Below are positions 62,287 through 64,000 of a stretch of 64,000 nt of DNA, piece by piece. The stretch lies in NCBI GenBank assembly GCA_029776065.1, contig JARVJP010000009.1:640514-704513 (forward strand), written 5' to 3'. A program made the position numbers and the translations under genes. The stretch is from Nitrososphaeria archaeon (GTDB lineage: Archaea; Thermoproteota; Nitrososphaeria; JACIWG01). The notes under the pieces were generated by a model. That model did no database searches and was not told the origin of the DNA. It saw nothing but the letters and a program-made list of their open reading frames with translations. How positions within the stretch are numbered: the stretch's first letter is position 1; each line of letters begins with the position of its first letter.

Positions 62287-64000
62287 CTATACGAGCCTCT
62301 TCCTCATCTTCTTTCTGCTCATTCCAACTATAGCTTGAACTAGCTCGTCGGAAACAGCTGAATGTTTTTTGAGGATGGATTCAACGTCTGCTATGGCCAA
62401 GGTTCTCTCCGCTAGGACGAATGCAGCTACACCACCATGCTTCTCTATTAGACGGCTTGAATCCATGATGCGCTTGTAGGCCCTCCTCAGGCTTGCGGGA
62501 GGCTTTGAGGCGCCGCTCTTCAACCTTAAGACCAGTCTTCTAACCCTTTCCTCTTCCTCATTCGAGACACCCAACTTTTTTGAGCCGCAGTTTGGGCAAC
62601 TTATAGTGTGTAGCATCTGCTTCACCCTTAAAGTTTCAGAGTACATCCAGCAGTTTGTGCAGACGAGCGTGAAGGCCTCCTCGAGCAACCTTGCCTTAAC
62701 GACCTGCACGATTATGTGCTTGAGCCTCTCAGGCGGAATGATCTCCGCTCTCCTGCTCAGCTCCTCAATGCCAACTCTAGATGTTGGTGTTAGAGCCTGC
62801 TCCCTAACAACCTCGACCTTAACATCTCCATTCTCTATCATCTTCAAGACCTTCTCCGCGTTCTCCAAGTCTGTTTCACTTCTTATAGTACTTCGATATG
62901 CTTCCTCAGCTACAGCTGTATCCTTCATTCCCTCTATGATCTTGTCTATGGAGACATCGGTCAGGTTGGCCTCCTTAGAAATTGCGCCAAACTTCTTCGC
63001 TACGTTGATGAAGTTCTTCTTGAAGACCCCCGAGCTCGAGAGCTCTTTCCTTACCACATCCTCTAGGTTAAGTGAAGCCAGCGCCGTTAAAGCGTCCACA
63101 ACATCTTGTTGGTCAGCCCAAAGCGCCCTTAAGACGATCCTATATGGGTCGAATTGAACTCCAACCGGGTAGCCAAATCTATTCGATAAGAGGTACGATA
63201 GAGCCCTTCCGATGGTCCTATTCACGAGGTGCCCCCAGCACGTTTGTACGATGAGGAACTCCCGCCACTTCTCGACTGTGACCCTCTTATCAGTTGGAAG
63301 TGGGAAGCCACGTTGTAGGCTCTCCACCACCTCCTTAAGTGCTTCACCGCATTCGTCCTCTGGCATCGAATAATCGCCAGCTATCGTCTTGAGTATTCCG
63401 TTGTAGGCTAAGCCACTTCTCCAAAGCTCCTCCACCCTTCCCCTCACCGAGCCGACCTCTTGGGCGATCGTGAATGGGACAGGTATCTCCTCTCCTACCC
63501 AGAAAGGTATAGCTCCTGTTGGGTCTGACTCCGGTCTAACGTGAACCTTACCCTTTGAGATCCCTTCAACCCTCCAAAGGGATCCTCTGAGTATGAACTT
63601 TAAGCCAACTTCACCATATTCTGCGACAAAGCTCTCGTCCAATATGCCCACAGGCTGATCCTCTGAGTCAATCACCAAATACTGTCTCTCTTCAGGTATC
63701 ATCGAAAGGTTTGAGAAGTAATAATCGTAGAGTGCGTTGATCCTCATAGCTCTACGGAAGTAGGTGTCTCCATCTAATCTTGCAAGCCTAGGTTGTCTAT
63801 CGCTCATATACCGCATAACCATCAGTAATTCATCCTTTGAGAGATTCCTGTAGACGTAGGACCTCCTAACGAACTCGAGCACTTCATTAACTTCCCACCT
63901 CATCCTATCGAGCAACATCCCAGCGAGCTGATGTGCCAAAACATCCAAAGGCTTATCGATTACCTTCGTGTCCTCGAGCATACCCTTAGTCGCTCTACCC
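62287..64000 (-). CDS. Lhr-type ATP-dependent helicase, C-terminal part (5' end off window)
   Basis: 564 residues are read from an internal ATG, but the frame stays open to base 64000 (RATKG before it), so the gene is partial. KPLDVLAHQLAGMLLDR is the family segment following helicase motif VI. The C-terminal region contains a zinc-ribbon-like C-T-N-C … C-P-N-C pair and a long helical domain typical of Lhr-C proteins. The helicase core lies outside the window. Lhr enzymes act in DNA repair and genome maintenance. A metallophosphoesterase of the sort often linked to Lhr lies at 40.4-41.2 kb, though not adjacent. Confidence 0.85.
   Translation of the reverse strand, partial: GRATKGMLEDTKVIDKPLDVLAHQLAGMLLDRMRWEVNEVLEFVRRSYVYRNLSKDELLMVMRYMSDRQPRLARLDGDTYFRRAMRINALYDYYFSNLSMIPEERQYLVIDSEDQPVGILDESFVAEYGEVGLKFILRGSLWRVEGISKGKVHVRPESDPTGAIPFWVGEEIPVPFTIAQEVGSVRGRVEELWRSGLAYNGILKTIAGDYSMPEDECGEALKEVVESLQRGFPLPTDKRVTVEKWREFLIVQTCWGHLVNRTIGRALSYLLSNRFGYPVGVQFDPYRIVLRALWADQQDVVDALTALASLNLEDVVRKELSSSGVFKKNFINVAKKFGAISKEANLTDVSIDKIIEGMKDTAVAEEAYRSTIRSETDLENAEKVLKMIENGDVKVEVVREQALTPTSRVGIEELSRRAEIIPPERLKHIIVQVVKARLLEEAFTLVCTNCWMYSETLRVKQMLHTISCPNCGSKKLGVSNEEEERVRRLVLRLKSGASKPPASLRRAYKRIMDSSRLIEKHGGVAAFVLAERTLAIADVESILKKHSAVSDELVQAIVGMSRKKMRKRLV

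Noticed and set aside
1-64000. tRNA or rRNA genes
   Set aside because: I looked for T-loop GTTC-type motifs with paired stems and rRNA-like stretches and found none I could defend.

Overview
The window is a piece of an archaeal chromosome. Supporting this are TATA-box promoters about 25 nt upstream of leaderless start codons, frequent TTG and GTG starts with little Shine-Dalgarno sequence, Csa-type (I-A) CRISPR genes, two tungsten-type aldehyde:ferredoxin oxidoreductases, DUF4143-type ATPases and an archaeal Lhr-like helicase. A (probably thermophilic) TACK-group archaeon such as a Bathyarchaeota-like lineage is the best guess, but no rRNA, tRNA or phylogenetic marker is present to prove it.

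Region 1 (1-5.9 kb) is an accessory strip of small toxin-antitoxin-like modules. It holds a ribbon-helix-helix protein overlapping a retropepsin-like protein, a decayed MNT/HEPN pair, a GNAT acetyltransferase, a lone radical SAM enzyme, an ATPase/DUF4143 protein and a RelE/antitoxin pair whose toxin is frameshifted.

Region 2 (5.9-32.5 kb) is a composite CRISPR-Cas island. The adaptation operon csa1-cas1-cas2-cas4 leads directly into an array of 70 identical 24-bp repeats. After the array come csx1 and csx3 on the minus strand, facing away from a CARF gene plus a complete Cmr (III-B) operon (cmr4-5-1-6-cas10-cmr3). Then comes the regulator csa3, divergent from the I-A interference operon csa5-cas7-cas5-cas8a-cas3'-cas3'', followed by cas6. 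There is one array, one cas6 and one adaptation set, so both effector complexes probably draw on the same crRNAs. Cas10 has an intact GGDD motif, so cyclic oligoadenylate signalling is expected. Csx1 would be the effector ribonuclease, and Csx3 and the NE0113-like CARF protein are candidate cOA-degrading off switches.

Region 3 (32.5-42.6 kb) has three more ATPase/DUF4143 genes, one with a mutated P-loop, a CorA-like fragment, xylulokinase, a decayed ATPase/DUF234 gene, and a metallophosphoesterase with a conserved unknown partner.

Region 4 (42.6-61.7 kb) is a catabolic island. It contains a staygreen-family gene split by one TAG codon, two AORs flanking an opine-dehydrogenase-like gene, DUF1177 and DUF917 genes, an M24 peptidase, a full peptide/opine-type ABC importer with a Tat-exported binding protein, a PfpI-like protein, an M20 peptidase fragment, a methylaspartate ammonia-lyase homologue, a TIGR04076 protein and a UroD-like protein. 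Together they suggest import and breakdown of an amino-acid-derived or opine-like compound, feeding reduced ferredoxin through AOR. The substrate cannot be read from the sequence. The window ends inside an Lhr-type helicase gene.

At least six genes carry single small lesions: GA-repeat, poly-A and poly-C indels, and one in-frame stop. They are either real decay or assembly errors, and this should be settled from reads before biology is inferred from them.
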